Notes: generated by a model not told the origin, from the letters alone. Shown: positions 34,379 to 45,448, counted from the first letter of the stretch. The stretch: 64,000 bases of DNA from Paenimyroides aestuarii (GCF_024628805.1 NZ_CP102382.1:1798001-1862000), one strand, 5' to 3'. Translations and numbers: made by a program.

Positions 34379-34947
34379 TTAGTTTCGGTATTTTGTAAGA
34401 CTTCTTCCTTGGCACTTTTTACTTCCTTAAAATGCGTAGGCGCCAAACCAGTAACTTTTTTAAACTGATTGCTTAAATGGCCAACCGAACTATAGTTCAT
34501 TTTGTAGGCAATTTCGCTCAACGTTAATTCATCATAAACCAGCAATTCCTTTACCTTTTCTATCTTTTGAAGAATGTAATATTGCTCAATAGTTTGCGAT
34601 TCTTGCGTTGAAAAAAGCGCGCTCAATGTGTGATATTCTGTTTGCAGTTTACTAGCCAAATATTCAGAAAGCGTAATGGTTAAATCGTTCATGTCTTTAG
34701 AAACCAACTCAATAATTTGGTTTTTAATGCGTTCAACCGTTTGGCTTTTTTTATCGTCTAAAATTTCAAAACCAAGCGCTACCAATTTTGCTTCAATTCT
34801 ATTTCTGTCTTCATGAGTGATTGGATCGTGAAATTCCACCAACCCAAGTTCCACATCGTTTACATCGTACCCTAAATCCTCCATTGTTTTTTCAACAGCC
34901 ATAATGCATCGCGGGCAAACCATGTTTTTAATGCGTAGGATTTTCAT
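34375..34947 (-). CDS. AraC-type regulator with N-terminal heavy-metal-associated-like domain
   Basis: The first 70 residues follow the HMA/CopZ pattern: RIKNMVCPRCIMAVEKTMEDLGY has a CxxC metal-site motif (Cys11, Cys14), followed by an EFHDPITHEDRNRIEAKLVALGFEI tail, here in two parts. The C-terminal AraC DNA-binding domain (about residues 95-180) contains ELTLSEIAYKMNYSSVGHLSNQF and KKVTGLAPTHFKE. A fused metal sensor and HTH suggests direct control by copper or a similar thiophilic metal. No metal pump is adjacent in this window. It is divergent from frnE (190 bp shared upstream region). Confidence 0.8.
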   Translation of the reverse strand: MKILRIKNMVCPRCIMAVEKTMEDLGYDVNDVELGLVEFHDPITHEDRNRIEAKLVALGFEILDDKKSQTVERIKNQIIELVSKDMNDLTITLSEYLASKLQTEYHTLSALFSTQESQTIEQYYILQKIEKVKELLVYDELTLSEIAYKMNYSSVGHLSNQFKKVTGLAPTHFKEVKSAKEEVLQNTETK

Positions 34948-35136
34948 AGATTTTTTTACTTTATTGTGATTTTTTCAAATATAATCATAAACCTCTTTAT
35001 TTAAAAATATTTAGGGTTTATTTCAATTCTAAGTTCAGCTAACAAAAGTACACATTTATTTTTCAGCACAAATATTTACCAATAATTTCACAAAAAATTA
35101 ATCTGTAAGGTGTACTTTTGAGTAAAAGTTATTAAA

Positions 35137-35826
35137 ATGAAAGTACAAATCTGGTCGGATATTATGTGTCCGTTTTGTTATATAGGAAAGAAAAATTTTG
35201 AAGCTGCTTTAGAAAAATTACCTTTTAAAGATGAAGTAGAAGTAGAATGGAAAAGTTATCAGTTAGATCCGGAATTGAGCGAAACATCGGGTTCAAAAAC
35301 AATTAACGAATACCTTGCCGAACGCAAAAGAATGCCCCTTGCACAGATCGATCAAATGCAAATGCGTATAAAAGACATGGGCAATCAAGTGGGTATTGAT
35401 TTTAATATAGAAAATGCAATTGTTGCAAATACCTTTCCAGCTCACAAACTGCTTCATTTTGCAGCAAAAAGCAATAAAGCAAACGAAGCGGAAGAATTGT
35501 TGTTTCATGCGTATTTTATCGATGGAAAAAATGTTGCAGACAAAAAAGTACTGGTGAATATTGCTGAAGAATTGGGTTTGGATACCGATCAGGCGCAGTA
35601 TGTTTTAAATTCTGATTCGCTTGATTACGAAGTAAAACAGGATATTTTAGAAGCACGAAATATCGGAGTAACAGGCGTTCCGTTTTTTGTGCTGAATGAT
35701 AAATATGCCATTTCGGGTGCACAACCTGTCGATGTATTTATGGAAGCTTTAACACAAACATATAATGAAACTAATGTGAATAACTCGTCAGAAGGAAATT
35801 CGTGTACAATTGATGGGTGTGAGTAA
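35137..35826 (+). CDS. DsbA-family oxidoreductase, FrnE type
   Basis: Cytosolic thiol-disulfide oxidoreductase. The N-terminus MKVQIWSDIMCPFCYIGKKN contains the CPFC active site (Cys11-Cys14), with no signal peptide. GVTGVPFFVLNDKYAISGAQP is the cis-proline region of the thioredoxin fold, here a little over 20 residues when continued. Length 229 fits FrnE. It faces the metal-sensor AraC regulator across a shared 190-bp gap, and the two could be linked through thiol or metal stress. TACTTTTG at 35113-35120 is a candidate -7 box. Confidence 0.9.
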   Translation: MKVQIWSDIMCPFCYIGKKNFEAALEKLPFKDEVEVEWKSYQLDPELSETSGSKTINEYLAERKRMPLAQIDQMQMRIKDMGNQVGIDFNIENAIVANTFPAHKLLHFAAKSNKANEAEELLFHAYFIDGKNVADKKVLVNIAEELGLDTDQAQYVLNSDSLDYEVKQDILEARNIGVTGVPFFVLNDKYAISGAQPVDVFMEALTQTYNETNVNNSSEGNSCTIDGCE

Positions 35827-36112
35827 TTTTTATCGGAATAGATTGAGTCCTGAAAATAAAAGTACTTTTGTTTTTACAATAGTTTATCATTTAGTGGCAT
35901 TGATTTCGTTGTTTGGATTATATCCTAAAGATATATTCTATAATGAATTTGCTGATATTGGTATTTATGTAACAATTCCTATTTCATTTATTAGCTGGGG
36001 ATTGCGTTTTTCCTCAACGAAAGTAGATTTAATAGTAATTGGTATTCAATTATTTTTTTTCATCTTAAATTTATACATAAATAAAAAAATTGAAAGAAAA
36101 CAGCGTTACTAA
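35813..36112 (+). CDS. Small membrane protein of unknown function
   Basis: A 99-residue protein with three hydrophobic segments (about 20-40, 48-63, 72-90) and a basic C-terminus (KKIERKQRY). The ATG at 35813 lies 14 bp inside the end of frnE, suggesting translational coupling. I recognise no family. A TTG three bases upstream is a less likely start. Confidence 0.6.
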   Translation: MGVSNFYRNRLSPENKSTFVFTIVYHLVALISLFGLYPKDIFYNEFADIGIYVTIPISFISWGLRFSSTKVDLIVIGIQLFFFILNLYINKKIERKQRY

Positions 36113-36137
36113 TCTTTTAATTTGATTTCAAAAAAAC

Positions 36138-36145
36138 TACTTTTG
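36138..36145 (+). promoter_or_regulatory. -7 box (TACTTTTG) of pyrD
   Basis: Exact TAnnTTTG match 22 bp before the pyrD start. The nearest TTG (36122-36124) is only 13 bp upstream, shorter than the usual 19-23 bp, so the -33 element is uncertain. Confidence 0.45.
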
Positions 36146-36167
36146 CAAAGCTTTAAATTATGCAATC

Positions 36168-37187
36168 ATGTACAAATCCATCATTCGTCCACTTTTATTC
36201 AATTTTGATCCAGAAAAAGTGCATCATTTTACTTTTTCAATGATAAAAGCCATGCACGCCATTCCGGGTATGAAATCGGTTTTTAAATCGATTTATCAGG
36301 TGAACGACAAAAGATTGGAACGAGAAGTTTTTGGATTGAAATTTAAAAATCCGGTTGGTTTGGCTGCTGGATTAGATAAAGATGCAAAAATTTATAATGA
36401 ATTGGATGCGTTTGGTTTCGGATTTATAGAAATAGGAACCATTACTCCAAAACCGCAAGAAGGAAACCCAAAAAAACGTTTGTTCCGTTTAAAGGAAGAT
36501 TCTGGGATTATCAACCGAATGGGCTTTAACAACGGCGGAATCGATTTAGCAATTGAACGTTTAAAGCAAAACAAAGGTGTTTTGATTGGTGGGAACATCG
36601 GTAAAAATAAAATTACTCCAAACGAAGAAGCGGTAAATGATTACCTAATTTGTTTCGATGCTTTGTATCCGTATGTTGATTATTTCGTTGTGAATGTAAG
36701 CTCGCCCAATACACCAAATTTACGTGCGTTGCAAGACAAAGAACCGTTAACGGAATTGTTAGCAACTTTGCAAAGCAAGAATCTTAAGCAACCTAAACAA
36801 AAACCAATACTTTTAAAAATCGCTCCCGATTTAACTAACGAGCATTTGTTGGACATTATCGATATTATCAACGATACTAAAATTGCAGGTGTAATTGCAA
36901 CAAATACTACTATTTCGCGCGATGGATTACAATCTGCAAATAAAGTTGAAGTTGGCGGATTATCAGGTAAACCCTTAGCAAAAAGATCAACCGAAGTAAT
37001 TCGTTTTCTATCAGAAAAAAGCAATAAATCGTTCCCGATTATCGGAGTTGGTGGAATTCATTCTGCTGCTGATGCGTTGGAGAAATTAGATGCGGGTGCT
37101 TCTTTAGTTCAAATTTACACAGGCTTTATTTACGAAGGTCCTGCTTTGATTAAAGAAATCAACCAAGCGATTTTAAAACGCAGATAA
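36168..37187 (+). CDS. pyrD: Dihydroorotate dehydrogenase, class 2 (quinone)
   Basis: FMN enzyme of de novo pyrimidine synthesis that oxidises dihydroorotate to orotate and passes electrons to the quinone pool at the membrane. Class 2 features are the N-terminal membrane-contact helices ([18 protein letters not shown]), [48 protein letters not shown] and the base-bearing [15 protein letters not shown]. Length 339 is typical. Its stop overlaps the start of the LysE-type gene (TAATG). Confidence 0.95.
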   Translation: MYKSIIRPLLFNFDPEKVHHFTFSMIKAMHAIPGMKSVFKSIYQVNDKRLEREVFGLKFKNPVGLAAGLDKDAKIYNELDAFGFGFIEIGTITPKPQEGNPKKRLFRLKEDSGIINRMGFNNGGIDLAIERLKQNKGVLIGGNIGKNKITPNEEAVNDYLICFDALYPYVDYFVVNVSSPNTPNLRALQDKEPLTELLATLQSKNLKQPKQKPILLKIAPDLTNEHLLDIIDIINDTKIAGVIATNTTISRDGLQSANKVEVGGLSGKPLAKRSTEVIRFLSEKSNKSFPIIGVGGIHSAADALEKLDAGASLVQIYTGFIYEGPALIKEINQAILKRR

Positions 37188-37816
37188 TGACACTTGAAAT
37201 CATTATATCGTTCTTTCTTACAAGTTTGGCGTTAACCATTTCGCCGGGACCCGATATAATGTATGTTTTATCAACAAGTTTAGCCAAAGGAAAACAGTTT
37301 GGTATTGCAGCCGCAATAGGTTTAAGTTCCGGTTTGCTGTTTCATACCACATTGCTGGCATTTGGAATATCAACCTTAATTGTAGCCATTCCGTGGCTTT
37401 TTATCGCCATAAAAGTTTTCGGAACATTGTATTTACTTCGAATTATCTACCTTTTATATAAAGCACCTATCGATCCTATTACAGTTGAAGTTGATAAAAC
37501 ACCAATTTCACGAAGCAACGTATTTCAGCAGGTTCAGCAAGGTTTAATCATGAATATTTTAAACCCGAAAATCATGTTGTTCTTTTTGTCACTATTCCCT
37601 TCATTTTTGCATCCCGAATTCGGAAACATCAAAATGCAAGTTTATACATTAGGCAGTATTTTTATGTTGCAAGCATTAATTGTATTCTGTTTAATTGCAG
37701 TTTTGAGTGGTTATGTAAGTAAATTCCTAAAAAGAAACACCTACATTCAAGGATATATGAATTACTTTCAGATAGCCGTTTTTATTGCCCTTATTGTATT
37801 TATGTGGATTAAATAG
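37187..37816 (+). CDS. LysE/RhtB-family amino-acid exporter
   Basis: Inner-membrane exporter of 209 residues with six predicted helices. The family N-terminus LTISPGPDIMYVLSTSLAKGKQFGIAAAIG (two parts) is clear, as is the NILNPKIMLFFLSLFPSF segment. The exported substrate is unknown. Coupled to pyrD by a TAATG overlap, although no functional connection is evident. Confidence 0.88.
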   Translation: MTLEIIISFFLTSLALTISPGPDIMYVLSTSLAKGKQFGIAAAIGLSSGLLFHTTLLAFGISTLIVAIPWLFIAIKVFGTLYLLRIIYLLYKAPIDPITVEVDKTPISRSNVFQQVQQGLIMNILNPKIMLFFLSLFPSFLHPEFGNIKMQVYTLGSIFMLQALIVFCLIAVLSGYVSKFLKRNTYIQGYMNYFQIAVFIALIVFMWIK

Positions 37817-37839
37817 GTAAACATTAATTGTTTATTTTT

Positions 37840-37870
37840 TTGCAGATATTTTATCTTTCTATTATCTTTG
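37840..37870 (+). promoter_or_regulatory. Bacteroidota promoter of HMG-CoA lyase gene
   Basis: TTG at 37840-37842 and TATCTTTG at 37863-37870 with 20 bp between, a textbook -33/-7 pair. The start codon at 37877 is only 6 bp downstream of the -7 box, so the transcript may be leaderless. Confidence 0.65.
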
Positions 37871-37876
37871 AAACTT

Positions 37877-38740
37877 ATGAAGTCAGTAAAAATAATAGAA
37901 TGTCCGCGCGATGCTATGCAAGGCATTAAAATGTTTATTCCTACCGAACAAAAAGTTCAATACATTCAATCGTTGTTGCGTTGTGGTTTTGATACGTTAG
38001 ATTTCGGAAGTTTCGTTTCGCCTAAAGCCATTCCGCAAATGCAGGATACTGCTGAGGTTTTGGCACAGTTGGATCTATCGGAAACCAAAACAAAATTGCT
38101 GGCTATTATTGCAAATACAAAAGGTGCCGAACTAGCATCAGTTCACAACGAAATTCAGTATTTAGGTTTTCCTTTTTCTATTTCAGAGAATTTTCAAATG
38201 CGCAATACGCATAAAACCATTGCAGAATCTATCATTACCTTACAAGAAATTTTAGAAATCGCCCAAAAAACCAATAAAGAAGTGGTGGCGTATCTTTCTA
38301 TGGGCTTCGGAAATCCGTATGGTGATCCTTGGAATGTGGATATTGTGGGCGAATGGACAGAAAAACTGGCAAATATGGGTGTAACAATTCTTTCGCTTTC
38401 CGATACCGTTGGATCTTCTACTGCTGAAGATATCGAGTATTTGTTTTCTAATTTGATACCAAAATACCCTCATATAGAATTTGGTGCGCACTTGCATACC
38501 ACTCCCGATGCTTGGTTTGAAAAAATTGATGCAGCTTACAAAGCAGGCTGTATCCGTTTTGATGGAGCTATTAAAGGGTTTGGTGGATGCCCGATGGCTA
38601 AAGATGATTTAACAGGAAACATGCCTACAGAAAAAATGTTGAGCTATTTCACAGCCGAAAAAGCCGATACCAATGTGCAAATGACCTCTTTTGAAGCATC
38701 CTATAACGAAGCCTTGAAGATATTTAATTTTTATCATTAA
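37877..38740 (+). CDS. Hydroxymethylglutaryl-CoA lyase
   Basis: Splits HMG-CoA into acetoacetate and acetyl-CoA, the last step of leucine breakdown. A TIM barrel of the HMGL-like family begins IIECPRDAMQGIKMFIP and carries the arginine-aspartate pair expected for the catalytic centre, the metal-site histidines in EFGAHLHTTPD and the flexible-loop signature GFGGCPMAKDDLTGNMPTE. ATG at 37877 is chosen because the upstream TTG at 37868 is part of the promoter. Length 287 is typical. Confidence 0.92.
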   Translation: MKSVKIIECPRDAMQGIKMFIPTEQKVQYIQSLLRCGFDTLDFGSFVSPKAIPQMQDTAEVLAQLDLSETKTKLLAIIANTKGAELASVHNEIQYLGFPFSISENFQMRNTHKTIAESIITLQEILEIAQKTNKEVVAYLSMGFGNPYGDPWNVDIVGEWTEKLANMGVTILSLSDTVGSSTAEDIEYLFSNLIPKYPHIEFGAHLHTTPDAWFEKIDAAYKAGCIRFDGAIKGFGGCPMAKDDLTGNMPTEKMLSYFTAEKADTNVQMTSFEASYNEALKIFNFYH

Positions 38741-38769
38741 AATTTTATTATATCGCAAAAAATCATTAA

Positions 38770-40272
<1,503 letters not shown>

Positions 40273-40298
40273 GTCTTATAAATAGATTAAAATTTAAA

Positions 40299-40339
40299 AC
40301 AAAAACAGTACAAATGGAAACATTTGTACTGTTTTTGTT
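40299..40339 (+). terminator. Strong intrinsic terminator of guaB
   Basis: Perfect 18-bp arms (ACAAAAACAGTACAAATG and its complement) around a GAAA tetraloop, with a T-rich tail, 27 bp after the guaB stop. Confidence 0.9.
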
Positions 40340-40491
40340 TAATTACGATAATTATTTTGGAATCGTTTAAAGATGATTTACTTTTCAAATACAAAAGAAC
40401 TTCAATATGTTATTTTTAAATGTTTAAGTTTTATATACATCAACATAAAAAAAGAGGTAAAGATCGAAAACAGTAAACCCTTTTTCATTTA

Positions 40492-41166
40492 TTATTCTTC
40501 ATTTGTTGATTTTGAATCTAACTTAAAAATCGCTTTAACACTAAAATTACCTGCAATATTTCCAATAAAGCTACCGTTAGAATTGAATGTATTCAAATTA
40601 TTGGTAAAGCTGATATACTCCTGATGCTCTATTCCAAGACTTAAATTCTCGTGAATATTAAAACGATAACCAAACCCTACTCCAAACCCAAGATGTTCTT
40701 TTCTTAAATGATCTATTTCTACTTTTTCTCCACCAAAATTAGCTCCTGTCAAAAAACTAACGGTAGGTCCAAAGTTAATATGCCATTTTCTTGATTTCCC
40801 AATATGAATGTTTGCATGAATAGGAATTACAAGAAAATTCAATTTTTCGCTTTCGTAAAAATATCTGTAATAATAGTTGTCTTGCGGATTATTAATAAGT
40901 TCACTAGTATATACAGAACTTCCTAATGTTTGGTACTCTAAACCAGTTCGTAAACTCCAACGGTTATTTACATAAAAATCTGCAGTAATTCCGAAGAAAG
41001 GAGTAAATAATGCTTTATTTGAACCACCAGTATAAGAAACACTTTCATAATAATTAGAGCTATTGATACCAACACATGGGGCAATTTCAATATCATTTTT
41101 TTCTTTTAATTGGGCATTTGCTATTAAAGACGTAAACAATAAGCAAGCGACAAGCTTTTTCCTCAT
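40492..41166 (-). CDS. PorT-like outer-membrane beta-barrel protein, tandem copy B
   Basis: A secreted 224-residue protein with signal peptide (LLFTSLIANAQ) and alternating amphipathic strands ending in the FSVKAIFKL strand. Motifs shared with the next gene upstream include INNRWSLRTGLEYQ-like RWSLRTGLEYQTLGSS, IPIHANIHIGKSRKWHINFGP and GIEHQEYISFTNNL. These features match the outer membrane protein beta-barrel (PorT/OMP_b-brl_2) group. The substrate or partner is unknown. It follows copy A by 3 bp and is a tandem duplicate that has diverged. Confidence 0.78.
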   Translation of the reverse strand: MRKKLVACLLFTSLIANAQLKEKNDIEIAPCVGINSSNYYESVSYTGGSNKALFTPFFGITADFYVNNRWSLRTGLEYQTLGSSVYTSELINNPQDNYYYRYFYESEKLNFLVIPIHANIHIGKSRKWHINFGPTVSFLTGANFGGEKVEIDHLRKEHLGFGVGFGYRFNIHENLSLGIEHQEYISFTNNLNTFNSNGSFIGNIAGNFSVKAIFKLDSKSTNEE

Positions 41167-41169
41167 AGG

Positions 41170-41793
41170 TTAATCATTATTTGTTTGTGTTGAAGATATC
41201 TTAAATACAGCCTTCACACTAAAACTACCAAAAATATTTCCTATAAATAGATCATTATTATATTTAGATTTTAAATTATTACTAAAACCTATATATTCCT
41301 GATGGTCAATACCAATGCTAAATCGTTCATTAATAAAAATTTTGTATCCAATTCCAAGACCTAAGCCCATTTGGACAGGAGTAACTCCTTCTTTTATATT
41401 AAATGTGTTTGATTTTGCGTCCGTAAGAAAATTAATTGTAGGTCCAAAATTTAAGTACCATTTTCTGTTTTTTGAAAAGTGGTAATTGGCATGAATAGGA
41501 ACAGAAATAAAATTTAAGTTTTCTTCAAAATATTCGAATGTATAAGATTCTCCTTGAGACCCCATTGATTGATATTCTAATCCGGTTTTTAGACTCCATC
41601 TATTGTTTAGGTATAGGTCTATATTCGCTCCAAAATAAGGGTTTGAAACAGATTCGTTCATAATACTAACATCGCCATAATAATTAGCAGATGAAATTCC
41701 AATAAAAGGTGAAATTTCCATTTCTCCTTTTTCTCTAATTTGTGCATTTGTTGCAAAGGATGCTAGTAGAGTAATAATAAGTGCTTTTTTCAT
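41170..41793 (-). CDS. PorT-like outer-membrane beta-barrel protein, tandem copy A
   Basis: A 207-residue paralogue of the downstream gene, with a signal peptide (IITLLASFATNAQ) and matching blocks NNRWSLKTGLEYQSMGSQ, VPIHANYHFSKNRKWYLNFGP and GIDHQEYIGFSNNL. It is expected in the outer membrane as an eight-stranded barrel. The pair is transcribed together away from secA and separated from it by a terminator. Confidence 0.78.
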   Translation of the reverse strand: MKKALIITLLASFATNAQIREKGEMEISPFIGISSANYYGDVSIMNESVSNPYFGANIDLYLNNRWSLKTGLEYQSMGSQGESYTFEYFEENLNFISVPIHANYHFSKNRKWYLNFGPTINFLTDAKSNTFNIKEGVTPVQMGLGLGIGYKIFINERFSIGIDHQEYIGFSNNLKSKYNNDLFIGNIFGSFSVKAVFKISSTQTNND

Positions 41794-41833
41794 AGATTTA
41801 TTTTCTATTTTTTTAGTTTTAAAATTGATTCAA

Positions 41834-41868
41834 AAACCGCCTCAAGTTTTAAAATTGAGGCGGTTTAT
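41834..41868 (-). terminator. Intrinsic terminator of secA
   Basis: Arms AAACCGCCTCAA / TTGAGGCGGTTT around a 9-nt A/T loop, T-rich on the minus-strand downstream side, about 35 bp after the secA stop. Confidence 0.85.
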
Positions 41869-41899
41869 TTAATATTGCTGTGATTTAATTATTACAACA

Positions 41900-44800
41900 T
41901 TAAATCGTAAATGAACCGTTTGTTCTTATTTGGGGTTCGTTATTTGTTGGTTCTTGCTCTGGTTGTTTTGGCAAATCACCTTTCATTAAGAACGAAATTA
42001 CATCTTTATTGATACTTTGCATAGTATCTTTAAATAAATTGAAAGCTTCGAACTTATAAACCAATAAAGGATCTTTTTGCTCGTGAACTGCTAGTTGCAC
42101 CGATTGTTTTAATTCATCCATCTTGCGTAGATGTTTTTTCCACGCTTCATCAACAATAGAAAGTACAATGTTTTTCTCAAAATCGTTGATAAGTGTTTTA
42201 CCTTCGCTTTCGTATGCTTTGTTTAAATCGGTAACTACGTTTATGGTTTTTAGACCATCTGTAAAAGGTACAACCATGCGCTCGTAACCACCATTTTCAT
42301 GCACGCCTTTGATTACTTTAAAAGCTTCAACTGCACTTTCTTCGCATTTTGCAAGATATCTTTTATAAACAACTTCGTATAATTTATCGGTTAGCTCTGC
42401 ATCGTTTAATTTATTGAATTCATCAACTGTAAACGGAGATTCCATTCCGAAAATTTTAATTAAATCGTACTCAAAATTTTTGAAATCGCTACCTACTTTG
42501 TTTCCTTCTACCAAATAATCGCACAAATCGAACATCATGTTGGCAATATCAACTTTTAAACGATCACCGTGAAGTGCGTGGCGGCGGCGTTTATAAACCA
42601 CTTCGCGCTGTGCATTCATCACATCGTCATATTCTAACAAACGCTTACGAACACCAAAGTTGTTTTCTTCTACTCGTTTTTGGGCACGTTCGATAGATTT
42701 GGTCATCCAAGAGTGCTGAATTACTTCGCCTTCTTTTAAGCCCATTCCGTCCATAATTTTTGCAACACGTTCTGATCCAAATAAACGCATTAAATTATCT
42801 TCTAATGAAACATAGAATTGAGAAGATCCCACATCACCTTGACGACCTGCACGACCACGTAACTGGCGGTCCACACGACGAGAATCGTGACGTTCTGTAC
42901 CAATGATTGCTAAACCACCAGCGTCTTTAACTTCTTGAGCTAGTTTAATGTCGGTACCACGACCTGCCATGTTGGTTGCAATGGTAACAACTCCGGGATT
43001 TCCTGCTTCTTCTACAATTTGTGCCTCTTGTTTGTGTAATTTTGCATTCAACACGTTGTGTTTGATACCGCGCATTTTTAACATTCGGCTTAACAATTCA
43101 GAGTTTTCTACCGATGTGGTTCCGATTAATACCGGACGACCTGCTTGTGATAACTCTACAACATCATCGATCACCGCATTGAATTTTTCACGGATAGAGC
43201 GGTAGATTTTATCTTCGCGGTCTTCACGTGCCATAGGGCGGTTGGTAGGTATCTCTACTACGTCTAATTTATAAATTTCCCAAAACTCTCCCGCTTCTGT
43301 AATCGCTGTACCAGTCATACCAGCCAATTTGCTGTACATACGGAAATAGTTTTGCAAGGTTACGGTGGCAAATGTTTGGGTGGCTGCTTCGATTTTTACG
43401 TTTTCTTTTGCTTCAATTGCTTGATGCAATCCATCTGAATAACGACGCCCGTCCATAATACGTCCGGTTTGTTCATCAACAATCATTACTTTGTTATCAA
43501 CAACAACGTATTCGGAATCTTTTTCAAATAACGCGTAGGCTTTTAATAACTGTGTTAATGTGTGGATGCGTTCAGATTTCACTCCAAAATCTTGGAAAAG
43601 TATTTCTTTTTTCTCTGACATTTCTTCAGCAGAAATGTTCAATTTTTCAATCTTGGCAATTTCGGTTCCAATATCTGGTAAAATGAAAAAGTTTTCATCC
43701 ATCCCTTGTGAAAGTGATTTGATACCGTTGTCTGTTAATTCAACTTGATTGTTCTTTTCGTTGATTACAAACAATAAACCTTCGTCAACCTTTTTCATTT
43801 CACGGCTGTTGTCTTGCATGAAATGGTTTTCGGTTTTTTGAAGGATTTGTTTTACGCCTTCCTCAGACAAAAATTTAATTAAAGCTTTGTTTTTTGGCAA
43901 TGCACGATAAGCGCGCAATAAATTGAAACCACCTTGTTTGGTGTCGCCTGCTTTGATTAAACGTTTTGCTTCGGTTAAAAATCCGTTTGATAATTGGCGT
44001 TGTTGTGCTACTAATGCATCAACTTTTGGTTTCAATTCTAAAAATTCATGACGATCGCCCATTGGGACAGGACCTGAAATAATCAAAGGTGTACGTGCAT
44101 CATCAACCAAAACAGAATCAACCTCATCCACAATTGCGAAGTTGTGTTTGCGTTGCACCAATTCTTCTGGTGTATGTGCCATGTTATCACGCAAATAATC
44201 AAAACCAAATTCATTGTTTGTTCCGTAAGTAACATCGGCTTGATAAGCTTTTCGGCGGCCTTCAGAGTTGGGTTGATGGTTATCGATACAATCAACCTTT
44301 AATCCATGAAATTCAAACAAAGGTGCATTCCATTGGCAGTCACGTTTTGCTAAATAATCGTTCACTGTTACTACGTGTACACCATTTCCTGTTAATGCAT
44401 TCAGGTATATAGGTGAGGTTGATACCAATGTTTTACCTTCACCTGTTTGCATTTCTGCTATTTTTCCTTGGTGAATCACGCTACCACCAATCATTTGCAC
44501 ATCGTAATGTATCATGTTCCAGCTTAGCATTTTGCCTGCTACTTCCCATGTATTAGACCATATTGCTTTATCGCCTTCAATGCGAACATGACCTTTTGTT
44601 TCTGCAAACAATTTGTCTTGTTCGGTAGCTGTAACAATCAGTTCGCTGTTGTTTGTAAAACGGCGTGCTGTTTCTTTTACCACAGCAAAAGCTTCCGGCA
44701 AAATATCGAACAATGCTTTTTCCGATAAGGTATAAGCTTCTTTTTCTAATGTATCGATAGACGCATAAATGGTTTCGCGTTTGTCAATATCAGAGGTTTT

Positions 44801-45025
44801 TTCTAATTCATCGCGGTATGATGCAATTTTAGCATCTTGATCAGCTCGCGATTGTTTGATTTTTTCTTTAAAAGAAATGGTTTTCGCTCTTAATTCGTCG
44901 TTTGTTAAACTTTCAAACGAATTATAGTATTGATTGATCTTATCAACAATTGGGCGGATCGCTTTTACGTCTTTCTGCGACTTATCGCCAACAAATGCTT
45001 TTAAGATACTATTTATGATACTCAT
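41900..45025 (-). CDS. secA: Preprotein translocase ATPase SecA
   Basis: Motor ATPase that pushes unfolded secretory proteins through SecYEG. Walker A is MQTGEGKTLVSTSPIYLN (around residue 190) and the DEAD-like Walker B is VDEVDSVLVDDARTPLIISG. NMAGRGTDIKL and the arginine-finger region RQLRGRAGRQGDVGSSQFY follow, then the helical scaffold. At 1041 residues it has the long insert in nucleotide-binding domain 1 typical of Bacteroidota (about residues 330-420). The C-terminus lacks the zinc-binding CxC motif. Confidence 0.97.
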   Translation of the reverse strand: MSIINSILKAFVGDKSQKDVKAIRPIVDKINQYYNSFESLTNDELRAKTISFKEKIKQSRADQDAKIASYRDELEKTSDIDKRETIYASIDTLEKEAYTLSEKALFDILPEAFAVVKETARRFTNNSELIVTATEQDKLFAETKGHVRIEGDKAIWSNTWEVAGKMLSWNMIHYDVQMIGGSVIHQGKIAEMQTGEGKTLVSTSPIYLNALTGNGVHVVTVNDYLAKRDCQWNAPLFEFHGLKVDCIDNHQPNSEGRRKAYQADVTYGTNNEFGFDYLRDNMAHTPEELVQRKHNFAIVDEVDSVLVDDARTPLIISGPVPMGDRHEFLELKPKVDALVAQQRQLSNGFLTEAKRLIKAGDTKQGGFNLLRAYRALPKNKALIKFLSEEGVKQILQKTENHFMQDNSREMKKVDEGLLFVINEKNNQVELTDNGIKSLSQGMDENFFILPDIGTEIAKIEKLNISAEEMSEKKEILFQDFGVKSERIHTLTQLLKAYALFEKDSEYVVVDNKVMIVDEQTGRIMDGRRYSDGLHQAIEAKENVKIEAATQTFATVTLQNYFRMYSKLAGMTGTAITEAGEFWEIYKLDVVEIPTNRPMAREDREDKIYRSIREKFNAVIDDVVELSQAGRPVLIGTTSVENSELLSRMLKMRGIKHNVLNAKLHKQEAQIVEEAGNPGVVTIATNMAGRGTDIKLAQEVKDAGGLAIIGTERHDSRRVDRQLRGRAGRQGDVGSSQFYVSLEDNLMRLFGSERVAKIMDGMGLKEGEVIQHSWMTKSIERAQKRVEENNFGVRKRLLEYDDVMNAQREVVYKRRRHALHGDRLKVDIANMMFDLCDYLVEGNKVGSDFKNFEYDLIKIFGMESPFTVDEFNKLNDAELTDKLYEVVYKRYLAKCEESAVEAFKVIKGVHENGGYERMVVPFTDGLKTINVVTDLNKAYESEGKTLINDFEKNIVLSIVDEAWKKHLRKMDELKQSVQLAVHEQKDPLLVYKFEAFNLFKDTMQSINKDVISFLMKGDLPKQPEQEPTNNEPQIRTNGSFTI

Positions 45026-45068
45026 AAATAAGTTGTTTTAATATTAATATTCCGTGCTATTTAGTAAC

Positions 45069-45103
45069 AAAAAAAGTCTCCTAATTACCGAGACCTTTTT
45101 TTG
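45069..45103 (-). terminator. Intrinsic terminator of the DUF2795 gene
   Basis: Arms AAAAAGTCTC / GAGACCTTTTT (one bulge) around CTAATTACC with a T run on the minus-strand downstream side, 10 bp after the stop. Confidence 0.75.
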
Positions 45104-45113
45104 CTATATATTT

Positions 45114-45335
45114 CTAATATTCATCCTCGTTCCAAAGATAATCTTCATCCGAAGGATAGTCTGGCCAAATTTCTTCCATAGACTCGTAGATTTCACCTTC
45201 GTCTTCGATTGACTGCAAGTTTTCTACAACTTCTAAAGGCGCACCAGTTCTGATAGCATAATCTATAAGCTCATCTTTCGTAGCTGGCCATGGGGCATCA
45301 CTTAAATACGATGCTAATTCTAATGTCCAATACAT
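45114..45335 (-). CDS. DUF2795 family small acidic protein
   Basis: A 73-residue, strongly acidic cytosolic protein. MYWTLELASYLSDAPWPATKDELIDYAIRTGAPLEVVENL (two stretches) matches DUF2795, and the C-terminus (EEIWPDYPSDEDYLWNEDEY) is nearly all acidic and aromatic residues. In flavobacteria it commonly sits between secA and the cobalamin adenosyltransferase gene, as here. Function unknown. Confidence 0.85.
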   Translation of the reverse strand: MYWTLELASYLSDAPWPATKDELIDYAIRTGAPLEVVENLQSIEDEGEIYESMEEIWPDYPSDEDYLWNEDEY

Positions 45336-45448
45336 CTTTTTTGTATATTTTTAGTAATTCTGTGCAAAAATAAATTTTATAATGAAAAAAGCAATTTTTT
45401 TTTCATTAAATATTTCTAAATAAAAGAACGTTGTGTTTTTTTAATCGC

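Noticed and set aside
40373..40624. Plus-strand ORF of 83 codons after guaB
   Set aside because: It overlaps the end of the minus-strand barrel gene antisense, has no promoter beyond the guaB terminator, and its peptide lacks any recognisable feature.
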